The notes: generated by a model not told the origin, from the letters alone. 64,000 bases of DNA from Bacteroides neonati (GCF_000499785.1 NZ_HG726025.1:207586-271585), one strand, 5' to 3'. Shown: positions 51,766 through 60,747, counted from the stretch's first letter. Made by a program: numbers and translations.

Positions 51766-51875
51766 TTTGGTTATTAAAAGAATGTTAGTTACTTTTGTAG
51801 AGGCAAAGATAAATAGAGAGTTTTGACTTTGCAAGACGGCACTTTTTAGTAAGATGCTTACCAAGAAGTAACTAA
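51766..51875. promoter_or_regulatory. Overlapping divergent promoters and candidate HxlR sites
   Basis: Rightward: TTTG (51766-51769), 20 bp, TACTTTTG (51790-51797). Leftward: TATCTTTG (51804-51811, minus), 20 bp, CTTG (51832-51835). Inverted repeats TTAGTTACTT (51785-51794) / AAGTAACTAA (51866-51875) and GTAAG-ATG-CTTAC (51849-51861) could bind the HxlR dimer. Confidence 0.6.
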
Positions 51876-51899
51876 TATTGATAATCAGCAGGTAAACGA

Positions 51900-52226
51900 A
51901 TGAAAAAAATAGAAACATTTTGTCCCGTACGGGATATACTATCGCAGTTTGGTGATAAATGGTCGGTTTTAGTGCTTATCTTATTGGAAGAGAGACAAGT
52001 TTTGCGATTCAGCGAGTTGGCCAAAGCCATTCCCGATGTATCGCAAAAAATGCTGACCGTCACGCTGCGTTCATTGGAAAGCTACCATTTGGTAGCGCGC
52101 AAGGTCTATCCGGAAGTACCTCCACGTGTCGAATATTCTCTCACAGAGTTGGGGCAGTCGCTACTTCGGCCTATGCATTCATTGATCGATTGGGCGCTCG
52201 ATCACAAAGACGAATGTTTGAAGTAG
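51900..52226 (+). CDS. HxlR-family transcriptional regulator
   Basis: A 108-aa winged-helix protein with the HxlR signature: CPVRDILSQFGDKWSVLVLILLEE near the N-terminus (Cys8 in the redox- or ligand-sensing position of the family) and MLTVTLRSLESYHLVARKVYPEVPPRVEYSLTELG for the recognition helix and wing. It binds as a dimer to inverted repeats, often next to redox or aldehyde-response genes. It is divergent from the cupin gene. Confidence 0.92.
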   Translation: MKKIETFCPVRDILSQFGDKWSVLVLILLEERQVLRFSELAKAIPDVSQKMLTVTLRSLESYHLVARKVYPEVPPRVEYSLTELGQSLLRPMHSLIDWALDHKDECLK

Positions 52227-52261
52227 CGTTTCTGAAATAGTAAAAACGTTCGACAGAGTGT

Positions 52262-53149
52262 TTACTGTAAAGCAATAACTACCACTTCGCTCGATGGGAG
52301 GTTGGGGATGTACAGCATATCTTTCAGGATGGTAATGTCTGCCGGGCCACTGAGCTCGACTCCTTTAACTTCCATTAGCTTTACCTCTTTTGTGGCTAAA
52401 TCTACCGACCCTATCTCTCCGTTTATCCAACTGCTGAAGTAGAGTTTGTTTTTATAGTGAGCCAGTCCGTCGTATTGACCTTGACGGGTGATGAACTTCT
52501 CTACTACCGGCGATGTTATATCCGCAATCGTATAGATTACATTGTCAGCAGTGGTTTTCCCGTCGGCCGGATAAGATGCAATATACAGTTGATTACCGAT
52601 AAGTACCAAGCCGTTTGCTCCGGGCACCGAAGCGTATTCGCTCAACATACTGGCGTTGAGTGCATCGGGGGTTGACAGATCTAATTTAAAAATCTTGCCG
52701 GTATTCGTTACTGATACATAGGCCGAGCTTCCGGATATCACAATGTCGTTTACAAACAAGTTGCCCTCGGGCATCACAATTGTTTGTGGAGAAGCTGCTT
52801 TGTCTTTCAGGTTGTAAACCACTATTTTGCCCACATCGGCTATATAGAGGTGGTTGTTGGCTATCGCCATTCCTTTGGGAGCACTCAGGTGTCCGTCGGT
52901 AGCAATAAATGTTTCTGTGCTATTTCCATTGATCTGCATCACATACCCCATGCCTTGGGTGTTAAGCGGGTTTAATTCGGTGGTGCCGAAATTGGTTACC
53001 AATACCGAAGAGCCGTACGCAAGGCTTCCTTCGCAAAATTTCATTCCTTTCGAGAGTATGGTAGCTTCCTTGCTTGGAGCCTCTTTTTCTTTGGCGCATC
53101 CTGCTATCGCTACGGATGCGAGCAGCATAAAAATAATTCTTTTGTTCAT
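52262..53149 (-). CDS. Lipoprotein with SMP-30/NHL-like beta-propeller
   Basis: A 295-aa protein with a lipobox (MNKRIIFMLLASVAIAGC, Cys18) and repeated propeller blades (GMAIANNHLYIADVGKIVVYNL, GLVLIGNQLYIASYPADG, GLAHYKNKLYFSSWINGEIGSVDL). Such propellers bind or hydrolyse small lactones or act as binding platforms. No catalytic assignment is possible. A TACCTTTG box lies at 53176-53183 (minus). The next upstream gene is an AraC regulator in the same orientation. Confidence 0.82.
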   Translation of the reverse strand: MNKRIIFMLLASVAIAGCAKEKEAPSKEATILSKGMKFCEGSLAYGSSVLVTNFGTTELNPLNTQGMGYVMQINGNSTETFIATDGHLSAPKGMAIANNHLYIADVGKIVVYNLKDKAASPQTIVMPEGNLFVNDIVISGSSAYVSVTNTGKIFKLDLSTPDALNASMLSEYASVPGANGLVLIGNQLYIASYPADGKTTADNVIYTIADITSPVVEKFITRQGQYDGLAHYKNKLYFSSWINGEIGSVDLATKEVKLMEVKGVELSGPADITILKDMLYIPNLPSSEVVVIALQ

Positions 53150-53223
53150 ACTTGTTTTCGGTTTTAATGATGTTACAAAGGTAGGTGGATGCAAGATACC
53201 TCACCTTACAATAAAGGTCATTG

Positions 53224-54093
53224 CTATCTCTTTTTGGCTCTAAAATCGTTGGCAGGTTTTCCGTATTTAGCCTTGAACCGTCGCGAAAAATGGGTGTAGT
53301 TCTCGAATCCGCACTCGTAGGCTATGTCGGTGATGGGGGTTGGAGTATTTTTTATCAGTAATAGCGCTTTCTCCAATCGCTTTTCATTGATCCACTGCAT
53401 GGGCGAGGCGTGGAACTCTTTCTGAAATTCTCTCTTGAAAGTAGAAGTGCTCATGTGGCATCGATGTGCCAATGAGGCTATCGAAACTTTATCGTATAGA
53501 TTTTCGTGGATAATAGAAACTAGGTTTTTACTTTCCGTAGCCTGTATCTGATGGAGAAAAAGGAGGGTTTGGCTGCGGGTGTTGGCGTCAGACAGCATGG
53601 TGAATATCAGCTCCTTGATTTTTAGGTCGAGCAGTTCTTTGGCAAAGCTATGACTACCGCTCCAGTCTATTTCGGTAAGATAAGTAAAGAGAGCCGATAG
53701 CTTGGTGGTGGCTGTCAGAATTTGTACGTTGCTCGACGACTTGTCGGTACGCGGCAGGGCTGCCGATTCAAATAGGTTGTGGAGTATATCGGCAATGTGG
53801 CGGTAATTGAAAAACAGCATGATGCTTTTGAACTCTCCGTTCTGAGGCAGGTATTCGGACATGGCATACTTGCCTTGGGGAAGCATGAACAGCTCTCCGG
53901 CAGCGACGGAAAAGGTTGTTCCGTCAATGGATATTTCCTTGTTGCCTTTGACAATGTACACGATTGCATTTTCCGTCATCAGTACTTCATTGTTGGAGGT
54001 TGTACTGGCGGAGGTATATTCAACGAAATGAAACCTACGCTTTTTGATGGCATACGAACAGACGTTATTTAGTTTTTGAGGAACAGTAATCAT
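53224..54093 (-). CDS. AraC-family transcriptional regulator
   Basis: A 289-aa protein with an N-terminal cupin-like sensor (about 25-120) and a C-terminal double helix-turn-helix (SIASLAHRCHMSTSTFKREFQKEFHASPMQWINEKRLEKAL...ITDIAYECGFENYTHFSRRFKAKYG). It probably controls the propeller lipoprotein 74 bp downstream or the carbonic anhydrase region. The ligand is unknown. Confidence 0.92.
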   Translation of the reverse strand: MITVPQKLNNVCSYAIKKRRFHFVEYTSASTTSNNEVLMTENAIVYIVKGNKEISIDGTTFSVAAGELFMLPQGKYAMSEYLPQNGEFKSIMLFFNYRHIADILHNLFESAALPRTDKSSSNVQILTATTKLSALFTYLTEIDWSGSHSFAKELLDLKIKELIFTMLSDANTRSQTLLFLHQIQATESKNLVSIIHENLYDKVSIASLAHRCHMSTSTFKREFQKEFHASPMQWINEKRLEKALLLIKNTPTPITDIAYECGFENYTHFSRRFKAKYGKPANDFRAKKR

Positions 54094-54132
54094 GATACAA
54101 AACTAATAAATAAATATCTGAAAATCGATGAG

Positions 54133-54681
54133 CTACACCACGTGCAATTCGCCTGTAACCGAGTCGATGATGAATCCTTGCACATTGACATCTTCCGGTA
54201 TGAGCGGATGGTTTCGTACCAAATCGACTGTTTGGCGGATGGCGGTGTTGGTATTGCTGAACCCCCCGATCCACTTATTGAAGTCGATTCCGCAGTACTC
54301 CAACATATTGAGTTGTTCGCGCGAGATGCCCCGTTCGGTCATGTGCTTCATCACCAGTTTGCTGTCGAGGTTGAGCGTGCCGCAATCGGTATGTCCGATA
54401 ATCATCACCTCTTTCACCTCCAGTTCATAAATGCCTATAATCAAGCTGCGCATGGCACTGCCAAAAGGGTGGGAGATAACTCCACCTGCATTCTTAATAA
54501 TCTTCATATCTCCGTTCTTTAGACCCAAAGCAGCAGGTATGAGTTCGATGAGCCGGGTGTCCATACACGAAACAATGGCGATCTTCTTGTCGGGATACTT
54601 GTTGGTAATGTACTTTTCGTACTTCTGTTCCTTTACGAACTTTTTGTTGAATTCCAGAATCTCGTCTATCATGATATTCAA
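54133..54681 (-). CDS. Beta-class carbonic anhydrase
   Basis: A 182-aa protein with zinc ligands in SCMDTR (Cys39, with the Asp41/Arg43 dyad) and GHTDCG (His97, Cys100). It converts CO2 to bicarbonate in the cytoplasm, which supports carboxylation reactions. The Met at 54672 (MIDEILEF) is a likely alternative start. It is convergently read on from the ABM gene, which has its own terminator. Confidence 0.93.
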   Translation of the reverse strand: MNIMIDEILEFNKKFVKEQKYEKYITNKYPDKKIAIVSCMDTRLIELIPAALGLKNGDMKIIKNAGGVISHPFGSAMRSLIIGIYELEVKEVMIIGHTDCGTLNLDSKLVMKHMTERGISREQLNMLEYCGIDFNKWIGGFSNTNTAIRQTVDLVRNHPLIPEDVNVQGFIIDSVTGELHVV

Positions 54682-54699
54682 TGATATGAAGGTTGTGTA

Positions 54700-54737
54700 A
54701 AAATAGACTGCCCATTCGCTTCAAAGGAATGGGCAGT
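54700..54737 (-). terminator. Terminator of the ABM monooxygenase gene
   Basis: On the minus strand, ACTGCCCATTC pairs perfectly with GAATGGGCAGT (54707-54717 with 54727-54737) around a 9-nt loop, then CTATTTTT. Confidence 0.85.
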
Positions 54738-54750
54738 GCTGTGAATGGTT

Positions 54751-55032
54751 TTAGAAGATGAACTTTTCAATTTTGAGTTTACCCAATTCCTGCATTTTAG
54801 GAACCAAGGCTACAAAATGTGGTGCTTTCTCGTGAGCAGTCAATGATGCTTCATCCGTCCATGTTTCGCAAATCATCAACACATCGGGGCGAGTGGCACT
54901 TTCAAAAATATCGTAAGCAATGCATCCTTCGTCTTTCAGTGAGGAGGCAACTAAGTCTTTTGCTGTCTGAAGCAACGCCATACGGTTGTTTTCGCTTACC
55001 TGGATAAAAACATTTATTCTAATCATATTCAT
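54751..55032 (-). CDS. Putative quinol monooxygenase (ABM domain)
   Basis: At 93 aa it is the usual size of a YgiN/ABM ferredoxin-like fold: MIRINVFIQVSENNR, LKDEGCIAYDIFESATRPDVLMICETWTDEASLTAHEKAPHF. Members oxidise quinols or work on polyketide-like substrates without cofactors, and roles in stress are suggested. ATG 55026 is a possible alternative start. The promoter (55219-55249) is separated from the gene by a terminator, so expression probably depends on readthrough. Confidence 0.88.
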   Translation of the reverse strand: MNMIRINVFIQVSENNRMALLQTAKDLVASSLKDEGCIAYDIFESATRPDVLMICETWTDEASLTAHEKAPHFVALVPKMQELGKLKIEKFIF

Positions 55033-55148
55033 TTATTGTTTTAGTACACTGCAAATTTAGAAGATAATTCCAAATAACAAAAGGCGATGGCGTTTAATTT
55101 TTGCTTTTTAATTGAATTGTAATGGATTGAAACCAGGAGTATGGGCAT

Positions 55149-55213
55149 AAAAAAAGCCCATCTTCCCAGACGAGCAATCTTTGTTAACCTTAAATCTAAT
55201 ACTATGAAAAACA
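55149..55213 (-). ncRNA. Short promoter-terminator RNA upstream of the ABM gene
   Basis: A transcript starting near 55212 would run about 64 nt (GUAUUAGAUUUAAGGUUAAC in its middle) and end in an 8-bp hairpin with a GGGA tetraloop, GCTCGTCT-GGGA-AGATGGGC, followed by seven T (55149-55175). The ATGGGC arm can also pair with GCCCAT just past the T-tract, giving a rival hairpin. It is either a small RNA or an attenuated leader of the ABM gene. Confidence 0.55.
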
Positions 55214-55218
55214 CAGTG

Positions 55219-55249
55219 CAAATGTACGGATTTTCCGGGAACCTCCAAA
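55219..55249 (-). promoter_or_regulatory. Consensus Bacteroides promoter
   Basis: On the minus strand TTTG (55246-55249), 19 bp, TACATTTG (55219-55226), a full match to the TTTG / TAnnTTTG pattern with ideal spacing. Confidence 0.8.
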
Positions 55250-55379
55250 TTAATGGACCAAATAAGTGTGTTTTATAACATGCTTTAATAGTTGAAATAA
55301 ACTTGTTAACTATTTGCGTAATAGAAATAGAATGTTAAAGCTTTCTTAACTGTTAAAGGCTTCTTATCGCATCCGCTTC

Positions 55380-55464
55380 AAGAGTACGTACTTTTGGTAG
55401 GTAAGAGTACGTTTTTAACTGAGTATGGAATAGTATATTAACACGTTGTTAAGTACGTACTCTT
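55380..55464. repeat. Intergenic palindromic element, copy B (three GTACGT boxes)
   Basis: AAGAGTACGTACTT (55380-55393), AAGAGTACGTTT (55403-55414) and AAGTACGTACTCTT (55451-55464) repeat the order and spacing style of copy A at 3794-3878, and both are followed by AAACAGGCTTTT. The rest of the 55033-55631 gap holds the small RNA unit and the rpiB terminator. No ORF is supported. Confidence 0.7.
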
Positions 55465-55571
55465 GTTTGCCGGGTTATAAACAGGCTTTTTTGATACGTA
55501 AAGAAGTGATTGGGTGAAACTTTCTGTTATGTATAATTAATTGAAATACAATGATATGCGGGTGTATGGAT

Positions 55572-55617
55572 AAAAAGAAAGAGGATAAACCCAACCGGGT
55601 TTATCCTCTTTCTTTTT
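55572..55617 (-). terminator. Terminator of rpiB
   Basis: Two perfectly complementary 21-nt arms (55572-55592 and 55597-55617), starting AAAAAGAAAGAGG, flank a four-base AACC loop. A T-rich 3' arm exists on both strands. It lies 15 bp after the rpiB stop. Confidence 0.85.
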
Positions 55618-55631
55618 ATGTAAATTCGGGC

Positions 55632-56066
55632 TTATTTCACCGGAATCTTATCAATACGATTTTGGTGGCGTCCACCTTCAAATTGCGTTTCGAAGAACTC
55701 CGTCAGAATCATTTCTGCTTCGGCAGTGCTGATAAAGCGTCCCGGCATCACAAGCACATTGGCATCGTTGTGTTGACGAGCCAGATGGGCGATGTCTGCC
55801 GTCCAACAAAGAGCGGCGCGTATGCCTTGGTGCTTGTTCAGGGTCATGTTAATTCCGTTTCCGCTACCGCAAATGGCAATGCCGGGATAGCATTCGCCAG
55901 CCTCAACGGCTTCTGCAAGCGGATGAGCGAAATCGGGATAATCAACACTTGCTTCCGAAAAAGTTCCGAAGTCTTTATACTCCCAACCTTTTGCCTGTAA
56001 CCATCCGCGAACGAACTCTTTCAGTTCGAATCCGGCGTGGTCGGCACAAATACCTATTGTTTTCAT
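55632..56066 (-). CDS. rpiB: Ribose 5-phosphate isomerase B
   Basis: A 144-aa RpiB/LacAB-type isomerase with ADHAGFELKE (substrate-phosphate region), CGSGNGI (the catalytic Cys/Ser loop) and RQHNDANVLVMPGR. It interconverts ribose 5-phosphate and ribulose 5-phosphate in the cytoplasm. It starts 2 bp after the transketolase stop, so the two are co-translated. Confidence 0.95.
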   Translation of the reverse strand: MKTIGICADHAGFELKEFVRGWLQAKGWEYKDFGTFSEASVDYPDFAHPLAEAVEAGECYPGIAICGSGNGINMTLNKHQGIRAALCWTADIAHLARQHNDANVLVMPGRFISTAEAEMILTEFFETQFEGGRHQNRIDKIPVK

Positions 56067-56068
56067 GA

Positions 56069-58078
56069 TTATAACATTGCTTTTACCTGGTTGTACACGT
56101 TTTCGGCAGTAAAGCCCAGTTTCTCGTCGAGCACGGTATAAGGTGCAGAGAAGCCGAACGATTCGAGACCGAATACTTTTCCATTAACACCGGCCAACCC
56201 TTGAAGGTTCACGGGCAAACCGGCTGTTAAACCGAATACCTTGGCACCGGTAGGCAGAATAGATTCTTGATACTCTTTGCTTTGGCTGCGGAACAAACCT
56301 TCGGATGGAGCCGAAACAATGCTTACCTTCACGCCGTCTTTGCGAAGCAGGGCAGCGCCGTCTACCAATGTAGCTACTTCCGAACCGGAAGCTACCAGAA
56401 TGATATCAGCATCCGTTTCCGAACCGGCTACGATGTAAGCTCCTTTGGTGGCTTGTGCATAGTCGTTGCCTGCAGGCAGGCTGGTCACGTTTTGACGAGA
56501 GAAGATCAATCCGGTAGGAGTGGTTGTGTTCTCCATAGCCAGTTTCCAAGCCCATGTTGTCTCTTCGGCATCGGCAGGACGAAGCACCAACATCGAGTTG
56601 TGTCCTTTGTGATTCTTCAGTTTCTCCATCAGGCGGATTTGTGCTTCTTGCTCAACAGGTTCGTGCGTAGGTCCGTCTTCGCCTACACGGAAGGCATCGT
56701 GTGTCCAGATAAACTTCACGGGTTGTTCCATCAAGGCAGCCATACGGATAGCAGGTTTCATATAGTCTGAGAACACGAAGAAGGTGGCGCAAGCTGCAAT
56801 CACACCGCCGTGAAGTGACATACCGATGCAAACGCAGGCCATGGTCAGTTCCGATACACCGGCTTGTAGGAAGGCACCGCTGAAATCGCCACGCTTGAAT
56901 GCGTGTGTCTTGTTCAGGAAACCGTCTGTTTTGTCTGAGTTTGAAAGGTCGGCAGAAGAGACGATCATGTTCTCTACCTGTGTGGCCAATGCACCCAGTA
57001 CGGTAGCCGATGCGGCACGGGTAGCGACGTTTGCCTTCTGTGCGATAGCCTCCCAGTTTACTACGGGAGCTTTGCCGGCAAAGAACGTTTCCATCTTTGC
57101 TGCCAATTCGGGGTTTGCCTGTGCCCATGTAGCTTTAGCAGCATATCGTTTGGCAACGATGCCTTCGAGCTCCTGAGCGCGACGAGCATAAAGCTCTGCC
57201 ACTTCGGGGAAGATAACGAACGGGTTGTTCAGGTCGCCACCCAGATTGAGGATGGTATTTTTATAAGCGTCTCCACCAAGGGGAGCACCGTGTGTAGCGC
57301 AGTTAGCTTCGTAGCTGCTGTGGTCTGCCTTACGTGCGCCTTTGCCCATAACGGTTTTACCGATAATCAGGGTGGGGCGGGCTGCTTCTGCTTTGGCTTC
57401 TTTCAATGCAGCGCGGATAGCATCGGGGTCGTTACCGTCGATTTCGATTACGTTCCAATCCCAAGCTTTGTACTTCATGGCTACGTCTTCCGAAGTCACC
57501 TCTTTGGTTTCGGTAGAGAGTTGGATATCGTTCGAATCGTAGAACATAATCAGGTTGTCGAGTCCGAGGGTTCCGGCAATACGGCCTGCACCTTGCGAAA
57601 TCTCTTCCTGAATACCACCGTCCGAAATATAGGCGTAAATGGTTTGACTCATCACCTCGCCAAAACGAGCTTTGAGGAATTTAGCAGCGATAGCAGCACC
57701 TACGGCAAAGGTATGTCCTTGTCCCAACGGACCCGAAGTATTCTCCACACCCCGCATGATGTCTACCTCCGGATGTCCCGGTGTGGGGCTACCCCATTGA
57801 CGGAACTGTGCAAGCTCGCCCAAGGTGTATTTGCCCGCCATAGCCAGTACCGAATAAAGCATGGGCGACATATGACCGGGATCGAGGAAGAAGCGGTCGC
57901 GACCCTCCCAACGAGGGTTTTTAGGATCGTATACTAAGAACTCAGAGAAGAGTACGTTGACGAAGTCTGCGCCTCCCATGGCACCTCCCGGATGTCCCGA
58001 GTTGGCTTTTTCGACCATAGAAGCGGCCAGGATACGGATGTTGTCCGCTGCCCGATTCATTAATTTGCTATCGTTCAT
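56069..58078 (-). CDS. tkt: Transketolase
   Basis: A 669-aa transketolase with the substrate/TPP region GHPGGAMGGADF, a TPP motif read here as YISDGGIQEEISQ (SDG in place of the usual GDG) ending in NDIQLS, and the central pyrimidine domain. It moves two-carbon units between sugar phosphates in the non-oxidative pentose pathway, together with rpiB. The promoter is at 58107-58137. Confidence 0.95.
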   Translation of the reverse strand: MNDSKLMNRAADNIRILAASMVEKANSGHPGGAMGGADFVNVLFSEFLVYDPKNPRWEGRDRFFLDPGHMSPMLYSVLAMAGKYTLGELAQFRQWGSPTPGHPEVDIMRGVENTSGPLGQGHTFAVGAAIAAKFLKARFGEVMSQTIYAYISDGGIQEEISQGAGRIAGTLGLDNLIMFYDSNDIQLSTETKEVTSEDVAMKYKAWDWNVIEIDGNDPDAIRAALKEAKAEAARPTLIIGKTVMGKGARKADHSSYEANCATHGAPLGGDAYKNTILNLGGDLNNPFVIFPEVAELYARRAQELEGIVAKRYAAKATWAQANPELAAKMETFFAGKAPVVNWEAIAQKANVATRAASATVLGALATQVENMIVSSADLSNSDKTDGFLNKTHAFKRGDFSGAFLQAGVSELTMACVCIGMSLHGGVIAACATFFVFSDYMKPAIRMAALMEQPVKFIWTHDAFRVGEDGPTHEPVEQEAQIRLMEKLKNHKGHNSMLVLRPADAEETTWAWKLAMENTTTPTGLIFSRQNVTSLPAGNDYAQATKGAYIVAGSETDADIILVASGSEVATLVDGAALLRKDGVKVSIVSAPSEGLFRSQSKEYQESILPTGAKVFGLTAGLPVNLQGLAGVNGKVFGLESFGFSAPYTVLDEKLGFTAENVYNQVKAML

Positions 58079-58106
58079 ATAGGTGTAAAATTAGTTTTTA
58101 GTGATG

Positions 58107-58137
58107 CAAAGATAGTGCTTTGTATGCAATACACAAG
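58107..58137 (-). promoter_or_regulatory. Promoter of tkt-rpiB
   Basis: On the minus strand TATCTTTG (58107-58114) with CTTG 19 bp upstream (58134-58137, one mismatch). The predicted start lies about 23 bp before the tkt ATG. Confidence 0.6.
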
Positions 58138-58165
58138 AATGAAAGCGCTTCTTTTTACTAACTAA

Positions 58166-58199
58166 AAGAGGATGCTCTCCTTGCGGGAAGCATCCTCTT
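58166..58199 (-). terminator. Terminator of the galactose cluster
   Basis: AAGAGGATGCT (58166-58176) pairs perfectly with AGCATCCTCTT (58189-58199). On the minus strand it is followed by TTAGTT. It lies 27 bp after galK. Confidence 0.8.
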
Positions 58200-58225
58200 A
58201 GCTTTTATAAACGATAAATCAGTCT

Positions 58226-59380
58226 TTATACCAATCTACGCGAGCCATCACTAATGACAACATCGTATACTTTCGGGCTTCTGCCGAACTTGGCAGTGAA
58301 ATCTGCTTGTGCTTTTGCAATGAAAGCATCGTACAACTCATCCTTCACCAGGTTGATGGTACAGCCACCAAAGCCGCCGCCCATTACACGCGAACCTGTT
58401 ACACCACACTCTTTGGCAACGTCATTCAAGAAGTCGAGTTCTTCACAGCTTACTTCGTATAACTTGCTCATACCGTGGTGTGTTTCATACATCTTCTGAC
58501 CTACTGTTTCGTAATCGCCTCTTTCGAGTGCATCACAAACATCTAGTACACGTTGTATTTCGCCAATAACATATTCCGAACGCATATAATCTTCTTCGCT
58601 GATTTCAGCTTTCACGGCGTTCAACATATCCATCGTACAATCACGTAGGAACTCTACTTGCGGATGATTCTTCTGGATAGCTGCCACAGCTGCCTCGCAA
58701 CTCTGACGACGTTTGTTGTATGCCGATGAGGCTAATTCGTGTTTCACTACCGAATCAAGCAATACCAACCGGTAACCTTCTGGTTTGAAGGGGAAGTATT
58801 GATACTCCAACGAACGGCAATCCAAACGAATCAGGCTACCTGCTTTACCGAAAACAGAAGCAAATTGATCCATGATACCGCAGTTTACACCGCAATAGTT
58901 GTGTTCTGTTGATTGACCCACTTTGGCCAGTTCGAACTTATCAATTTTACCTTCGCCAAACAGTTCGTTCAATGCAAAAGCATAGGTGCTTTCGAGTGCT
59001 GCCGACGAAGACATACCTGCGCCCAATGGCACATCACCCGAGAAAGCTGTGTCGAATCCTTTGACAGCTACACCGCGTTTAATCATCTCGCGGCAAACAC
59101 CGAAGATGTATCTTGCCCAACTGGCTTTTGGTGCATCTTCTTCGTTCAAACCAAACTCTACATAGTCTTTCAGATCGATTGAATAAGCGCGTACCTTGTC
59201 GGTGTCATTGGGTTTAATCTCGGCCACCATTCCTTTGTCGATAGCTCCCGGAAAAACGAAACCCCCATTATAATCTGTGTGTTCGCCAATAAGGTTGATA
59301 CGACCCGGAGAGGCGTATACAAATCCTGTAGCACCGTCAAAGTGTTTTGCAAAACGGCTTCTTACGTGTTCTATATCCAT
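58226..59380 (-). CDS. galK: Galactokinase
   Basis: A 384-aa GHMP kinase with the galactokinase signature GRINLIGEHTDYN (26-38), the ATP loop PLGAGMSSSAALE and the C-terminal GGGFGGC. It phosphorylates galactose at C1 in the first Leloir step. It is third in the cluster galM, sugar transporter, galK, 28 bp after the transporter gene. Confidence 0.96.
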   Translation of the reverse strand: MDIEHVRSRFAKHFDGATGFVYASPGRINLIGEHTDYNGGFVFPGAIDKGMVAEIKPNDTDKVRAYSIDLKDYVEFGLNEEDAPKASWARYIFGVCREMIKRGVAVKGFDTAFSGDVPLGAGMSSSAALESTYAFALNELFGEGKIDKFELAKVGQSTEHNYCGVNCGIMDQFASVFGKAGSLIRLDCRSLEYQYFPFKPEGYRLVLLDSVVKHELASSAYNKRRQSCEAAVAAIQKNHPQVEFLRDCTMDMLNAVKAEISEEDYMRSEYVIGEIQRVLDVCDALERGDYETVGQKMYETHHGMSKLYEVSCEELDFLNDVAKECGVTGSRVMGGGFGGCTINLVKDELYDAFIAKAQADFTAKFGRSPKVYDVVISDGSRRLV

Positions 59381-59408
59381 GATAATTATATTTAATTAGG
59401 TTGTTAAT

Positions 59409-60707
59409 TTATTCGACTGGGATGTCTTTGTTTACATTCTTTGAGCCGATTACCGCATAGAAGAAGATGTAAGCAGCACAGAACAATACCACAGAATAGC
59501 TAATGAGATAGCTGCCTGTAACACCGGCTACCCATGCTTGGGTGGCTACCATTACTGCACAACCGAAAACCATTGTCATAAAGGCTCCCGAAGCAATAGA
59601 TGTGTACTTGCCCAGACCTTCTACGGCGAGGTTAAAGATACCACCCCACATTACTGATGTGCAAAGTCCTACCAATAAGAATGAGAAGATACCCATTGGT
59701 ACTTCTACCCAGATCATGTTCAGGCTGGCCCAGTCAATACCGGGAACGCTTACCATCATATCTGTCGGAGCGAACATACCAAATGCTACAAGTATAAAAC
59801 TAGCTATCGATACGGCAGTAATCATGGTGCGGCTGGAGATTTTGTCGGCAATAGCTCCTCCGACAAAACGGCCTACGAGCATGAGCAACCAGTAAACGGC
59901 AACGATCTGTCCTACCACCGTAGCATCCATACCCAGTCCCGGAGTGGCAGCATCGGGAGAAGTTGTCAAGTATAGCAGGATGTAAGTTGGCGTACCTACT
60001 TCAATACCCATATACAAGAAAATCGCCAAAATACCGAGGTTAAAATGACGGAAAGAGAATGCGCTGTATTTGTCTTTTGAACTGCTTTTAACGACAGATG
60101 GCTGGACAGGTTCTTCGATCTTCGAGAAAAGAATAACTAAGAAGCCGATGATGAAAATTGCTAAAGCGATAAATAATGCAGGAGTGACATCAGCAATTCG
60201 AGCTTTGGCAGCATCGCCGATTAATGCACCCATGATGATGTAAACGGCAACGGCTGCACTACTGTTAAATACGCCTCCGATCTGGATTAGTTGATTACCT
60301 TTGTTACCACCACCGCCTAAGCTGTTAAGCATTGGGTTAACAACCGTGTTAAGCATACACATACAGAAACCTGAAATAAAAGCACCGACTAAATAAACGC
60401 CGAAGCTTTGTATGTCGTTCCATCCACTCATCCACTGCACGAGGATACCTACGATGCCGACCAATAAGGCCAGTAGTGCTGTTTTCTTATAACCGAACTT
60501 TTTGATAAGCATTCCTGAAGGAATACCCATTACCAAATAGGCAATAAAGTTACCGTAGTTACCTACTTGCGCCAGAATATCTGATGCACCGAATTGATTT
60601 TTCACGATAATTGCCATAGGAGAACAGAGATTGGTTACAAAAGCAATCATAGCGAAGAGAGCAATCATTATGATAATTGCACCCCATTGTTTTTTTTGTT
60701 GGCTCAT
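59409..60707 (-). CDS. FHS-family sugar/H+ symporter (MFS), probable galactose/glucose transporter
   Basis: A 432-aa protein with 12 predicted membrane helices and the fucose-galactose-glucose symporter pattern (GMLIKKFGYKKTALLAL in the first loop, MLVGRFVGGAIADKI in the second half). It imports a hexose with a proton across the inner membrane. Being flanked by galM and galK makes galactose the probable substrate. Confidence 0.92.
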   Translation of the reverse strand: MSQQKKQWGAIIIMIALFAMIAFVTNLCSPMAIIVKNQFGASDILAQVGNYGNFIAYLVMGIPSGMLIKKFGYKKTALLALLVGIVGILVQWMSGWNDIQSFGVYLVGAFISGFCMCMLNTVVNPMLNSLGGGGNKGNQLIQIGGVFNSSAAVAVYIIMGALIGDAAKARIADVTPALFIALAIFIIGFLVILFSKIEEPVQPSVVKSSSKDKYSAFSFRHFNLGILAIFLYMGIEVGTPTYILLYLTTSPDAATPGLGMDATVVGQIVAVYWLLMLVGRFVGGAIADKISSRTMITAVSIASFILVAFGMFAPTDMMVSVPGIDWASLNMIWVEVPMGIFSFLLVGLCTSVMWGGIFNLAVEGLGKYTSIASGAFMTMVFGCAVMVATQAWVAGVTGSYLISYSVVLFCAAYIFFYAVIGSKNVNKDIPVE

Positions 60708-60747
60708 TGATAATTTTTCTAGTGTTTATTAATTTTGAATTTTTGAT

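Noticed and set aside
55204..55278. 24-aa plus-strand ORF (MKNTVQMYGF...) in the ABM upstream region
   Set aside because: It lies across a strong minus-strand promoter and RNA unit, and no ribosome-binding or family evidence supports translation.
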